A stretch of DNA of 52,508 nucleotides from a virus. Made by a program: the position numbers and the translations under genes. Below are positions 44,432-51,107 of the stretch, piece after piece; the first letter of the stretch is position 1, and each line of letters starts with the position of its first letter. The stretch is from positions 1-52,508 of IMG/VR virus record IMGVR_UViG_3300032342_000012, one strand, 5' to 3'. Below the pieces are notes generated by a model. That model was given only the letters and a program-made list of their open reading frames with translations, searched no databases and was not told the DNA's origin.

Positions 44432-45091
44432 TTACTTAATCTTTCCTGTCTTCTTTGCTGCCTTTGCCTTCTCTTCCTGAACTTCTGGATTCGAGAACAT
44501 CTTTTTTAGACGCTTACGAACTTCATCAGAATCCATCCAAATATCCGTGCCACGAAGGACCGCATCTACTTCCTCCTGTGCAAGGAACGGCATTGCAATC
44601 TTCTTCATCAACTTTGCGAACCATTTATTCGTTGCATCAAGTTCAGCCTGTTGTTCATGTCCCTTTCCAACTACACCACCAGTATAGTGATGAAACATCA
44701 TTAGGCAGTTTTCGTGAACTTGTAGTTCGTCACCAGAAAGAAAGATTAAAGTACCAAGAGAATAGGCTTTCGCTTCAAGAATCGTTACGACGTGAGCGTT
44801 TGTGGCTCTCATTGCGTTTATGATGTGCATTCCTGTATCGAGCCGTCCACCTGAGGTATTGAGGTGAATATACACTACATCGTTTTCTGTTGCTGTTAGA
44901 ATTTTTGAGATCATTTCGACGTAGTCGCTAGGATCTCCAATCTCATCCATAACGAAGAAATGGTACTGCTTTAATATTGTTGACCTTTCTAATGTTTTAT
45001 AGGCTGTAGTAGAGTGTTCTTCTTCTTCTTTTCTTTTGTTCTTGGTTGATTTTGCGTTATAGGACACTACTGTTTGTTTTTGTTCGTCCAT
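44432..45091 (-). CDS. clpP: ClpP-like serine protease (219 aa)
   Basis: The fold and triad of ClpP can be read: HLNTSGGRLDTGMHIINAM at 76-94 (oxyanion region), Ser111 in EAKAYSLGTLIFLSG, His134 in MMFHHYTGG, 23 residues later, and likely Asp183 in RGTDIWMDSDE. The N-terminal 40 residues are a charged extension (KSTKNKRKEEEEHSTTAYK) that bacterial ClpP lacks. ClpP forms a barrel that degrades proteins unfolded by ClpX or ClpA. Some phages use ClpP-like proteins as head-maturation proteases, but here the gene lies directly downstream of the tmRNA, not among head genes. AAGGACG is the ribosome site. No ClpX-like unfoldase gene is in the window. Confidence 0.85.
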   Translation of the reverse strand: MDEQKQTVVSYNAKSTKNKRKEEEEHSTTAYKTLERSTILKQYHFFVMDEIGDPSDYVEMISKILTATENDVVYIHLNTSGGRLDTGMHIINAMRATNAHVVTILEAKAYSLGTLIFLSGDELQVHENCLMMFHHYTGGVVGKGHEQQAELDATNKWFAKLMKKIAMPFLAQEEVDAVLRGTDIWMDSDEVRKRLKKMFSNPEVQEEKAKAAKKTGKIK

Positions 45092-45119
45092 TATACGTCC
45101 TTTTATTATTATTGAAGAA

Positions 45120-45398
45120 CTGTGCAGCGGAATTGGGTAACAAGGCTCCGCTGCAAACCCCGTTGAGGCTTAGGCCGCTAGGCCAAGTTCCTCAAAATAG
45201 AATGCGTCATTTGCATTTACTCGTTTTATGCTGTTTACGACAGTCATCTCTCGGGTTGCGTAATAGCCTATTTACCGTCAATCGATACCATTGCAGGCCC
45301 ATCAGAAACACTCTCACAGAAAGAGCTGTTGGTGGACCTGTCCGGAGTCGAACCGGAGTCTTGCTCGGCCTTACTACTACAACGTTTACAACCATTCT
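45120..45398 (-). ncRNA. ssrA: Circularly permuted two-piece tmRNA
   Basis: Reading the minus strand, the acceptor piece comes first (about 45398-45330): the T-arm TCCGG-TTCGACT-CCGGA, then CAGGTCC-A and an encoded CCA at 45330. After a 29-base spacer the coding piece begins at 45300 with GGGCCTG, which pairs with CAGGTCC as a 7-bp acceptor stem (one G-U), followed by a D-loop-like GGTATCGATTGACGG. GGCT(A)TTAC (45260-45268) pairs with GTAAGGCC (45367-45374) as helix P2 between the two pieces. The tag frame is at 45170-45214. Its stop codon lies in a GAGG/CCTC hairpin, then an H-type pseudoknot follows: GGGT/ACCC (45157-45160, 45135-45138) and GCAGCGGA/TCCGCTGC (45147-45154, 45124-45131). Both mature 5' and 3' outer ends are estimates. 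It rescues stalled ribosomes and tags the unfinished protein. Confidence 0.95.
45170..45214 (-). other. tmRNA tag reading frame, ANDAFYFEELGLAA
   Basis: Minus-strand codons from the resume codon GCA (45214-45212) to TAA (45172-45170) read ANDAFYFEELGLAA. It begins AND, as in many proteobacterial tags, and ends in LAA, the signal read by ClpX. The 14-residue length is usual. Confidence 0.93.
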
Positions 45399-45408
45399 TA
45401 ATGTATTT

Positions 45409-45438
45409 ATTTTACTTCAAACTTTTACAGAAAGTCAA
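45409..45438 (-). promoter_or_regulatory. Sigma70-type promoter of the tmRNA
   Basis: On the minus strand TTGACT (45433-45438) and TAAAAT (45409-45414) are 18 bases apart, placing the start near 45402, just ahead of the acceptor piece. An AATAAATA late-like element overlaps the -10 box (45405-45412), so late expression is also possible. Confidence 0.65.
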
Positions 45439-45499
45439 CAACTAAAAGGTTACTAGTAATAGTCACGTAACGCTCAGGTTACATAAACACAAACAAATT

Positions 45500-45515
45500 G
45501 GGCACTTTGGTGCCC
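45500..45515 (-). terminator. Terminator hairpin after DHFR
   Basis: GGGCAC-TTTG-GTGCCC is a perfect 6-bp GC-rich hairpin directly after the DHFR stop; on the minus strand it is followed by AATTTGTTTGTGTTT. It separates the DHFR transcript from the tmRNA promoter. Confidence 0.7.
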
Positions 45516-45516
45516 T

Positions 45517-46083
45517 TTACTTCCTCACATAATGTACGAAGTACAACTCGTCAGTTTCTTTACCATCCTTAATCGCGAAGTGCCGTGTAAGAATTTGGGT
45601 TGGGAAGATCTTATCGCAATTAAAATAGTGTTTTACTATAGTTAAATAGACGTTTTTAACTCTCGAAAAACTTTCAATAAACAGCTTTTGGCCCCCGAGA
45701 ATGAACACAGTCTTTCCCTGTACTTGTTCATCTTGTAGAACCTTAATTAGTTCGTCTTTCTTTATTGCTCCAATTGGTTCAAATTCTGGATTTCTCGATA
45801 GGACATAACTTGTCCTGTTTGAAAGAAGTGGTTCATTACTAGTAATGGCCATCACAGGACTATTTTCAACCGTTCTGGTCCTCTGGTGCTTCATTACTAG
45901 TATTTCTTCATATGTGTGCCTACCCATAACAACAACGTGACCTTTCGTGAGCTGTTGGAACTGTTTCAGGTCTTCTTTGGCATAAGGTTCCCCCTTCCAA
46001 GGAATTTGGTAGTCCTTAGCAAACCCTCCTGCAAGATCGACTGCAACTATAATTGATACATCATCGTTTGTTAAGTTATTCAT
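45517..46083 (-). CDS. folA: Dihydrofolate reductase (188 aa)
   Basis: The DHFR pattern is clear: SIIVAVDLAGGFAKDYQIPW (the substrate and Trp region), LKQFQQLTKGHVVVMGRHTYEEI (the M-G-R-x-T-x-E/W motif that holds NADPH), SPVMAITSNE, TVFILGGQKLFIESF (the I-G-G-x-x-I/L-F motif) and VYLTIVKHYFNCDKIFP. The enzyme restores tetrahydrofolate used up by ThyA, which is also in the window. I chose ATG 46083; the TTG one codon earlier is an alternative. It overlaps a 27-codon frame by 8 bases and ends at a hairpin terminator. Confidence 0.9.
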   Translation of the reverse strand: MNNLTNDDVSIIVAVDLAGGFAKDYQIPWKGEPYAKEDLKQFQQLTKGHVVVMGRHTYEEILVMKHQRTRTVENSPVMAITSNEPLLSNRTSYVLSRNPEFEPIGAIKKDELIKVLQDEQVQGKTVFILGGQKLFIESFSRVKNVYLTIVKHYFNCDKIFPTQILTRHFAIKDGKETDELYFVHYVRK

Positions 46084-46159
46084 CAATAAGTTCTTTTTCT
46101 AGTTGTTGTATTAGTTCTTCCGTTAACCCCTCTGGTATAGTTTCTATTTCAAGTTTCAT
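46076..46159 (-). CDS. Possible 27-aa peptide gene between Acb1-like and DHFR genes
   Basis: The frame begins at ATG 46159, inside the last codons of the 2H-phosphoesterase gene, and ends inside the DHFR start (stop TAA within ATGAATAA). It exactly fills the gap, overlapping both sides. The product is acidic and helical (MKLEIETIPEGLTEELIQQL). There is no Shine-Dalgarno, so it would depend on re-initiation. It may serve only to couple translation of DHFR. Confidence 0.4.
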   Translation of the reverse strand: MKLEIETIPEGLTEELIQQLEKELIDE

Positions 46160-46649
46160 TATTGACCCAGTTAATTTTTAAGTCATTGTGATATTCACAA
46201 TCAAACACAAGTTCAAAGTCGATTATCTGTAATTGAGACGAATTGAGCTCACCAACATCATACGACAAAGTTACATGTGGAATGTATATGTCGTGTTCAT
46301 TAGTCGCCCTGTGCTCACTGAGCAGGAATTGATGGCGAGCAACAATTTTAGGACTTTGGAGTCTAACGACTAGACAATTGGTCTGAGGACCAGTTTGGTT
46401 TGTGGTAGAGGTTTTCCATATAGTGAATCGTTCGGGTATACATAGGTATGGCTCCTCTAATTGACCTGCTGGTACATAATCGGGAAGATATTTCCGACTG
46501 CATAGCAGTGTTACGTGAAAGGTTTCCTGTTTGGTGGGATTAGGAATTTCATTCTTAATACACCACTGTACAAGTTGTCGTGCTGTGTCCTTTGCTGCCC
46601 GTAGTCCTACAAACGTTCCTTTTTCTTGTTTTGGATCTTTTTGCTCCAT
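46149..46649 (-). CDS. acb1: 2H phosphoesterase, T4 57B/Acb1-like anti-CBASS candidate (166 aa)
   Basis: The two H-x-T motifs of 2H phosphoesterases are H45-V-T47 (TFHVTLLCSRKYLPDYVP) and H125-V-T127 (YIPHVTLSYDVGE). The linking sequence, with a LLCSRKYLP loop after the first motif and a S-Y-D after the second, and the length (T4 57B is about 150 aa) resemble Acb1. In T4 this enzyme cuts the cyclic nucleotides made by CBASS defence. RNA ligase/cyclic phosphodiesterase relatives share the fold, so activity on cyclic nucleotides is an inference. GAGGAAA lies upstream of the ATG at some distance. Confidence 0.75.
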   Translation of the reverse strand: MEQKDPKQEKGTFVGLRAAKDTARQLVQWCIKNEIPNPTKQETFHVTLLCSRKYLPDYVPAGQLEEPYLCIPERFTIWKTSTTNQTGPQTNCLVVRLQSPKIVARHQFLLSEHRATNEHDIYIPHVTLSYDVGELNSSQLQIIDFELVFDCEYHNDLKINWVNNET

Positions 46650-46668
46650 TATTGTTGTTTCGTTTTCC

Positions 46669-47013
46669 TCATATTAGTTCTACTGCATCTATGTTATATG
46701 CAATATCTTTTGAGTACATACGACGAAACTGATTGGCATCAACTTTAAGTTCGAGAGTTTCTACGAAGGCAGATTCGTCGTTATTCTTCTTTGTGACGAA
46801 CTCTTCGTAAATGGCCGGAGTTGGAAATGGATTTTTTTTAATCCATTGGATTCGGAACTCATGGAGTAATTCCATTAATCGATTGTGTTCCTCATTTGCT
46901 TCCTCAAGTTCTACAATCCTTTGTTCTAATTTTTCTGGGTCTGTTGATGCAAGTATGGGAACCTCACGATAATCGTCAAAGTCACCAGAACATTCCATTA
47001 GTAGGTAGATCAT
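46669..47013 (-). CDS. Unknown small protein, DUF7336-like start (114 aa)
   Basis: The start MIYLLMECSGDFDDYREVPI, a strand followed by D-D-Y-x-E and then an acidic helix (EQRIVELEEANEEHNRLMEL), resembles small phage proteins whose N-terminus reads Y-L-L-x-G-x-Y-D-D-Y-x-E. The helix probably forms a coiled coil. Function unknown. It begins 2 bases after the DNA ligase stop, with GGAGAAT as ribosome site formed by the ligase's last codons, so it is coupled to ligase. Confidence 0.65.
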   Translation of the reverse strand: MIYLLMECSGDFDDYREVPILASTDPEKLEQRIVELEEANEEHNRLMELLHEFRIQWIKKNPFPTPAIYEEFVTKKNNDESAFVETLELKVDANQFRRMYSKDIAYNIDAVELI

Positions 47014-47015
47014 TG

Positions 47016-48989
47016 TTATTCTCCAATTTGTTGGCGCAGATCATCAACGCCAACTACAGTGATTCCTTTTGCTCGTGCTTTGTCGAGCTTGCCGCTTCTC
47101 TCGTTTGGGTTCTTCGCAACAACACATGTTGTTTTGCTTGTGACACCATCGCCAACAACACCACCGAGGCTTTCGATTGCAGCCTGAAGATCTTTATCAC
47201 GGAACCCAGTGAACACATATACTTGTCCAGTTAGCGGACCACCAACACCACCAACTTTGTATTCTGACAGGGTAACAAACCCATTAATCTCTTCTAGGAA
47301 TAGTTTATATTGAGGATATCCATCAACAATTTTTTCGGCTGTTGCTTCTTCAAACCCATCAATGCGAACAATTCTATACTCATCGCAGAAGATTGTTTCA
47401 TCCCCTTGTACTGTTTCCCACAATTTCAACAATTTTCGTGTTCCAACTCCACGTCCGAACAATCCCGTGGCTGCCATTAGCACTGTTGGTTGAATGTGAT
47501 TCAATTTAGCACGAATACTAGTATAGATCTTTTTACCGTTCTCACCAACGATATTCGTAAGTTGTCTCTCACTTGCCTTAATAATTGATACAGGACCTTT
47601 AACTCCAGCATCGAACAGTTTACGAATGTTTCCTTCTTTGAGGCCGTCAACACCAATCGTTGTGAAGAAACTTAGTGTTTTCTGGACGGCAATCTCGGGA
47701 TGGTCCGATACAAGATATGCATCAACCATTGTATCTGTCCATTCCCATTCCCCGAGTTTCCAGAACTCTTTGTTCAGCCAATCGGGATAATCGTCCACTG
47801 GCATTGGCGCGACAACATCTGTAATGAAAGGAATCACATCACCAGATCTTGTGATCTTTATTCGTGCTCCAGGACCGATCTCATTGTCTCGAATAAATCC
47901 AGCATTGAATCCAGTTGCTCGAGAGATTGTCACACCGACAAGATCGACAGGATCCATGACAACTGTTGGTTTTAGGTAACCAGTCTTTGACACATTCCAC
48001 TCAACTGCACGTACGGTTGTGATAGCAAGGTTTGACTCATCAGCAACTTTGTACTTCCGAGCATACTCAGGATCAAGTGTATCGGCTGTTTGTTTCAAAT
48101 TCTCTCGTCCACGATTGAGATCAATTACAATCCCATCAAGTTCATACGGGCTAGTATTTTTGAGGATCTCAAGGTTTTTTGTTAGAACCTCATCAGTTAG
48201 ACTTTCGCCTTCAGCCTTGAAGTGATTAGGAATCTTAAACCCGTTGCTTATCAAGATATTGAGTTGTTCATCTTTAGGCATAGTTGGACTATCAATTAGA
48301 TCGTAGGCAACTATGTCAAGAAATGGAAGAGCTGGACTACTGTCTGATGCGTTCATCAAACCAGATACCATATTCCTCGGATTTTTATACTCTCTTTTTG
48401 CAGCCTTACACGCTGAATCGAACATACTCTTCTTAACAATCACCTCGCCTCGAACAGCACGAATTTTTCCTGGATTGACTGACTTAGGAAAGTCGATATA
48501 CTTCATGTGTCGAGTGTTATCAGCACCCTCTGTACCGGATCTACCTTTGGAAAATGCTGCTGTAAACTGACCACTTTCATTGTAGATTAGGAGAATGCTG
48601 TTACCATCAAGCTTTTCAGTGATGATAAACTCTTCATTGACTAGATCGTGTTTGGAGACCCAATATTGTGCCTCACCTTCATAGATTTGAATTAATCCAC
48701 CCATTGCATATGGGAGATCAACCTTACCACCACGTGTCTCACTTCCAATGATTGAGACGTCTTGTTTTATTGCGGTGAGATATCGCTCAAGAGCATCAAA
48801 CTCTTCATCGATAATCAGTGATTCTTGTTCGCTGTTATAGTAAATCTCTTTGGCGACAAGATATAAATTCTTTAGTTCATCTTCAGTACAGTCAGTAAAT
48901 GATGTTACTTTAAGTATGAACAATTCTCGTGCTAGTTTACCAGCTTCATCGGTACTGTTTATCATCTTTTTCTCGTCTAGATGCAACAT
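47016..48989 (-). CDS. ligA: NAD-dependent DNA ligase (657 aa), zinc finger apparently missing
   Basis: Domain order follows LigA: a short Ia part (IIDEEFDALERYL at 59-71), adenylation motif EKLDGN with Lys126, VRGEVIVKKS, NPRNMVSGLMN, ELDGIVIDLN, the OB fold (VDLVGVTISRATGFNAGFI and ARIKITRSGDVIPFI), helix-hairpin-helix repeats (about 450-570) and a BRCT domain at 584-657 (GQVYVFTGFRDKDLQAAIES). Between the OB fold and the HhH part, where LigA usually has a Cys4 zinc finger, the sequence is PDWLNKEFWKLGEWEWTDTM with no cysteines. It seals nicks in phage DNA; T4 itself uses an ATP ligase. A strong sigma70-type promoter precedes it. Confidence 0.92.
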   Translation of the reverse strand: MLHLDEKKMINSTDEAGKLARELFILKVTSFTDCTEDELKNLYLVAKEIYYNSEQESLIIDEEFDALERYLTAIKQDVSIIGSETRGGKVDLPYAMGGLIQIYEGEAQYWVSKHDLVNEEFIITEKLDGNSILLIYNESGQFTAAFSKGRSGTEGADNTRHMKYIDFPKSVNPGKIRAVRGEVIVKKSMFDSACKAAKREYKNPRNMVSGLMNASDSSPALPFLDIVAYDLIDSPTMPKDEQLNILISNGFKIPNHFKAEGESLTDEVLTKNLEILKNTSPYELDGIVIDLNRGRENLKQTADTLDPEYARKYKVADESNLAITTVRAVEWNVSKTGYLKPTVVMDPVDLVGVTISRATGFNAGFIRDNEIGPGARIKITRSGDVIPFITDVVAPMPVDDYPDWLNKEFWKLGEWEWTDTMVDAYLVSDHPEIAVQKTLSFFTTIGVDGLKEGNIRKLFDAGVKGPVSIIKASERQLTNIVGENGKKIYTSIRAKLNHIQPTVLMAATGLFGRGVGTRKLLKLWETVQGDETIFCDEYRIVRIDGFEEATAEKIVDGYPQYKLFLEEINGFVTLSEYKVGGVGGPLTGQVYVFTGFRDKDLQAAIESLGGVVGDGVTSKTTCVVAKNPNERSGKLDKARAKGITVVGVDDLRQQIGE

Positions 48990-49027
48990 GATATTCTCTT
49001 TTAAATTAAATCTCCACTTGAAAGAGT

Positions 49028-49056
49028 ATTATACATCAATTCTTAACAAACGTCAA
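49028..49056 (-). promoter_or_regulatory. Strong sigma70-type promoter for the ligase operon
   Basis: On the minus strand TTGACG (49051-49056) and a perfect TATAAT (49028-49033) are 17 bases apart, 39 bases before the ligA start. It lies in the gap after the 118-aa gene. Confidence 0.8.
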
Positions 49057-49061
49057 CAGTT

Positions 49062-49418
49062 TTAGCGGATCAACCAAGATTCAGAGTCGTTGTCAATCTT
49101 GTTCCAACCATCAAAGACAAGTTTTAACGTAATTTCTTTATCATCACGGTCGACCTTCTGCAACCAACATCCAATCAGACTGTCCACATGTAACGTTCGT
49201 TTAATTGTAACATCGAACTTACACGTTGCATTCCACAGGCTTTGATTATAATCATTGTATACGTCTTCGATATATTGTTCAAATAGTTTGTACGTCTCTT
49301 CGTCACATAACGAAACGGTAATAACAACTGAACTGTAAGATATAGATGAAACATAACCACCAAAGGCAATAGTAGTTTTGGTACGTCCAAAGTCTTTAAA
49401 CTCGATTAGATCAGTCAT
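49062..49418 (-). CDS. Unknown protein (118 aa)
   Basis: The product alternates short strands and acidic helices (TTIAFGGYVSSISYSSVVIT, LFEQYIEDVYNDYNQSLW, ITLKLVFDGWNKIDNDSES). There is no membrane segment or enzyme motif. It starts 2 bases after the stop of the 193-aa gene without a Shine-Dalgarno, so translation is likely coupled. Family not recognised. Confidence 0.65.
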   Translation of the reverse strand: MTDLIEFKDFGRTKTTIAFGGYVSSISYSSVVITVSLCDEETYKLFEQYIEDVYNDYNQSLWNATCKFDVTIKRTLHVDSLIGCWLQKVDRDDKEITLKLVFDGWNKIDNDSESWLIR

Positions 49419-49420
49419 TG

Positions 49421-50002
49421 TTATGAACCGGTAGAAAACCCAATTGAGGTAATACCATCTCTTACCTGTAGTTCTACGAACGATTCGAGGAAAACGTGAT
49501 GGAAATCACCAGTGTGTTTGATAGCCTTATCAAATTCCTTCCATGCATCAAGGTAAGTTGGATTTTCATAAGTGTTACTGGAGAATGCTTCTGTACCACA
49601 CATGTCGTAAACAAAACGAACTTTCTTACCAAATCTCTCTGTACCAATTAACACAGATGTGATATTAGAAACAGACCAAATTGCTTTAGTAATGCCATGC
49701 TCTTTCCCGAGCTTGTGCAAAGCAATATATTCATCTGCATCTTTTTTTACTTCCTCATCATAATATTCGTTTGATTTTGTTTGTTCTACAGAATTTAGTT
49801 CTAGTTTGGTATCCCTACAGACTACAGCCGTAAGATCAATTGAATATTGTGGAAGTGTCATCTGAAATGCATCTTCAACCATGCGTCGTATTGTATCATC
49901 GTTGTTATGAATCCATTCATAATTATAATTGACTGGATCGAAGTTATTCATTTCTGGTCCTTCAATTTCCATATGAATCTCGACAAAATATTTGCGTTTC
50001 AT
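49421..50002 (-). CDS. Unknown acidic protein (193 aa)
   Basis: I chose ATG 50002 (MKRKYFVEIHMEIEGPEMNN) because GAGGAG lies six bases ahead; the longer frame up to 50125 overlaps the 81-aa gene and has a Ser/Gln-rich, non-coding-like start. The protein begins with a beta strand, then acidic helices (KSNEYYDEEVKKDADEYIAL) and a mixed C-terminal half. No motif recognised. Confidence 0.7.
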   Translation of the reverse strand: MKRKYFVEIHMEIEGPEMNNFDPVNYNYEWIHNNDDTIRRMVEDAFQMTLPQYSIDLTAVVCRDTKLELNSVEQTKSNEYYDEEVKKDADEYIALHKLGKEHGITKAIWSVSNITSVLIGTERFGKKVRFVYDMCGTEAFSSNTYENPTYLDAWKEFDKAIKHTGDFHHVFLESFVELQVRDGITSIGFSTGS

Positions 50003-50012
50003 GTTTGACTCC

Positions 50013-50258
50013 TCAGTTATTTGATTGGTCAGCATCAATGACCGCTTTGACTGCACGCCGTATCTGCTCGACTGTGAAGTGCTTTGGTTCGATTGATGAT
50101 TCGTACACCACAAAGCTATCCTCAACGCCCCACCTAAGAATAGCCTTTCTAGCAGAGACTTTCTTTACTCGTCGACGTAGCGCCTTTCGAAGGCGATGCC
50201 TAGCTGGTCTTCCACTATTACCACTACCTAGCCACATTTTTCTATCGAAGTACTTCAC
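50013..50258 (-). CDS. Unknown small basic protein, GTG start (81 aa)
   Basis: AGGAG lies 8 bases before a GTG at 50258 and only 2 before a TTG at 50264, so GTG is the better start. The N-terminal half is very basic (RHRLRKALRRRVKKVSARKA), which suggests nucleic acid binding; the C-terminal half is a helix (FTVEQIRRAVKAVIDADQ). It lies between ThyA and the 193-aa gene in one operon. Family not recognised. Confidence 0.65.
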   Translation of the reverse strand: MKYFDRKMWLGSGNSGRPARHRLRKALRRRVKKVSARKAILRWGVEDSFVVYESSIEPKHFTVEQIRRAVKAVIDADQSNN

Positions 50259-50282
50259 TGTCAATTCTCCTATACACCTTGT

Positions 50283-51107
50283 TTATACTGCTACGTCCAA
50301 TTTGATTGCTGGATGTGACAAATAATTTTCAACAACAAAGTCTTCATACTTAAAATCGTCAATGTCTATCACGCTACGGTTGAATTTGAAGTGTGGTGAT
50401 GGATTTGGTATTCTTGTAATCTGTTCTTTAAGTTGCTCAATATGGTTCTCATAGATGTGGACATCACCACCATTCCAGGTTAGTTCACCAGGTAGCAAAC
50501 CTGTTACATGAGCAACCATTCTCAGGAGGAAACTATACTGAACAATGTTAAATGGCACACCAAGCCCAACGTCACATGATCGTTGGTTGACTAGAAGTGA
50601 TAGTTTTCCATTACCAACCCAAAATTGAAACGAGTAATGACATGGTGGTAGTTTTTGTTGTGGTAGTAACTCGGGGTGCCATGCTGTGACTAATAATCTT
50701 CGGTCATTTGGATTATTTTTCAATCGTTCAATTATTGTACCTAGCTGATCAATAGGACCATTTTTAGATGGCCACTTGCGCCACAACACACCATATACTG
50801 GACCAAGATCGCCCGTTTCGGGGTCGGCCCATTCTTGCCAAATTGTTGTTCCTGTTTTTCTGAGATCCCACTCATTCCCACTACCAGAAATCATCCACAA
50901 AAGTTCGTGAATGATACTTTTTGTGTGGACCTTTTTAGTTGTTAGTAAAGGAATTGTTCCATCACTAAGATCGAATTTCATTTGGTATCCAAATACACTA
51001 TACGCACCGACTCCGGTACGATTTGGTTTTAGAATGCCGTTAGCGATAATGTGACTAACGAGATAACGATACTGATCGTCGTGATAATTGTAAGTGACTT
51101 TATCCAT
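50283..51107 (-). CDS. thyA: Thymidylate synthase ThyA (274 aa)
   Basis: The catalytic cysteine is C156 in LPPCHYSFQF. Other ThyA motifs are NRTGVGAYSVFG at 29-40, LLTTKKVHTKSIIHELLW at 54-71, GPVYGVLWRKW at 102-112, QRSCDVGLGVPFNI at 175-188 and GDVHIYENH at 214-222. It methylates dUMP with methylene-tetrahydrofolate, producing dihydrofolate that the phage DHFR recycles; dUMP comes from the phage dCMP deaminase. The start has AAGGAAC as ribosome site. Its first 79 bases overlap the 3' end of the membrane-anchored protein gene in another frame. Confidence 0.95.
   Translation of the reverse strand: MDKVTYNYHDDQYRYLVSHIIANGILKPNRTGVGAYSVFGYQMKFDLSDGTIPLLTTKKVHTKSIIHELLWMISGSGNEWDLRKTGTTIWQEWADPETGDLGPVYGVLWRKWPSKNGPIDQLGTIIERLKNNPNDRRLLVTAWHPELLPQQKLPPCHYSFQFWVGNGKLSLLVNQRSCDVGLGVPFNIVQYSFLLRMVAHVTGLLPGELTWNGGDVHIYENHIEQLKEQITRIPNPSPHFKFNRSVIDIDDFKYEDFVVENYLSHPAIKLDVAV

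Noticed and set aside
45330-45400. T-arm and CCA read as an ordinary tRNA gene
   Set aside because: No anticodon or D-arm lies upstream, while the missing 5' acceptor strand and tag frame lie downstream, so it is the acceptor piece of the permuted tmRNA.
45046-45456. 136-codon plus-strand frame across the tmRNA
   Set aside because: It overlaps a well-supported RNA gene and the clpP start, has no ribosome site, and has a Leu/Arg-rich, non-natural composition.
50003-50125. N-terminal extension of the 193-aa protein
   Set aside because: The extension overlaps the 81-aa gene, while GAGGAG directly precedes the ATG at 50002.
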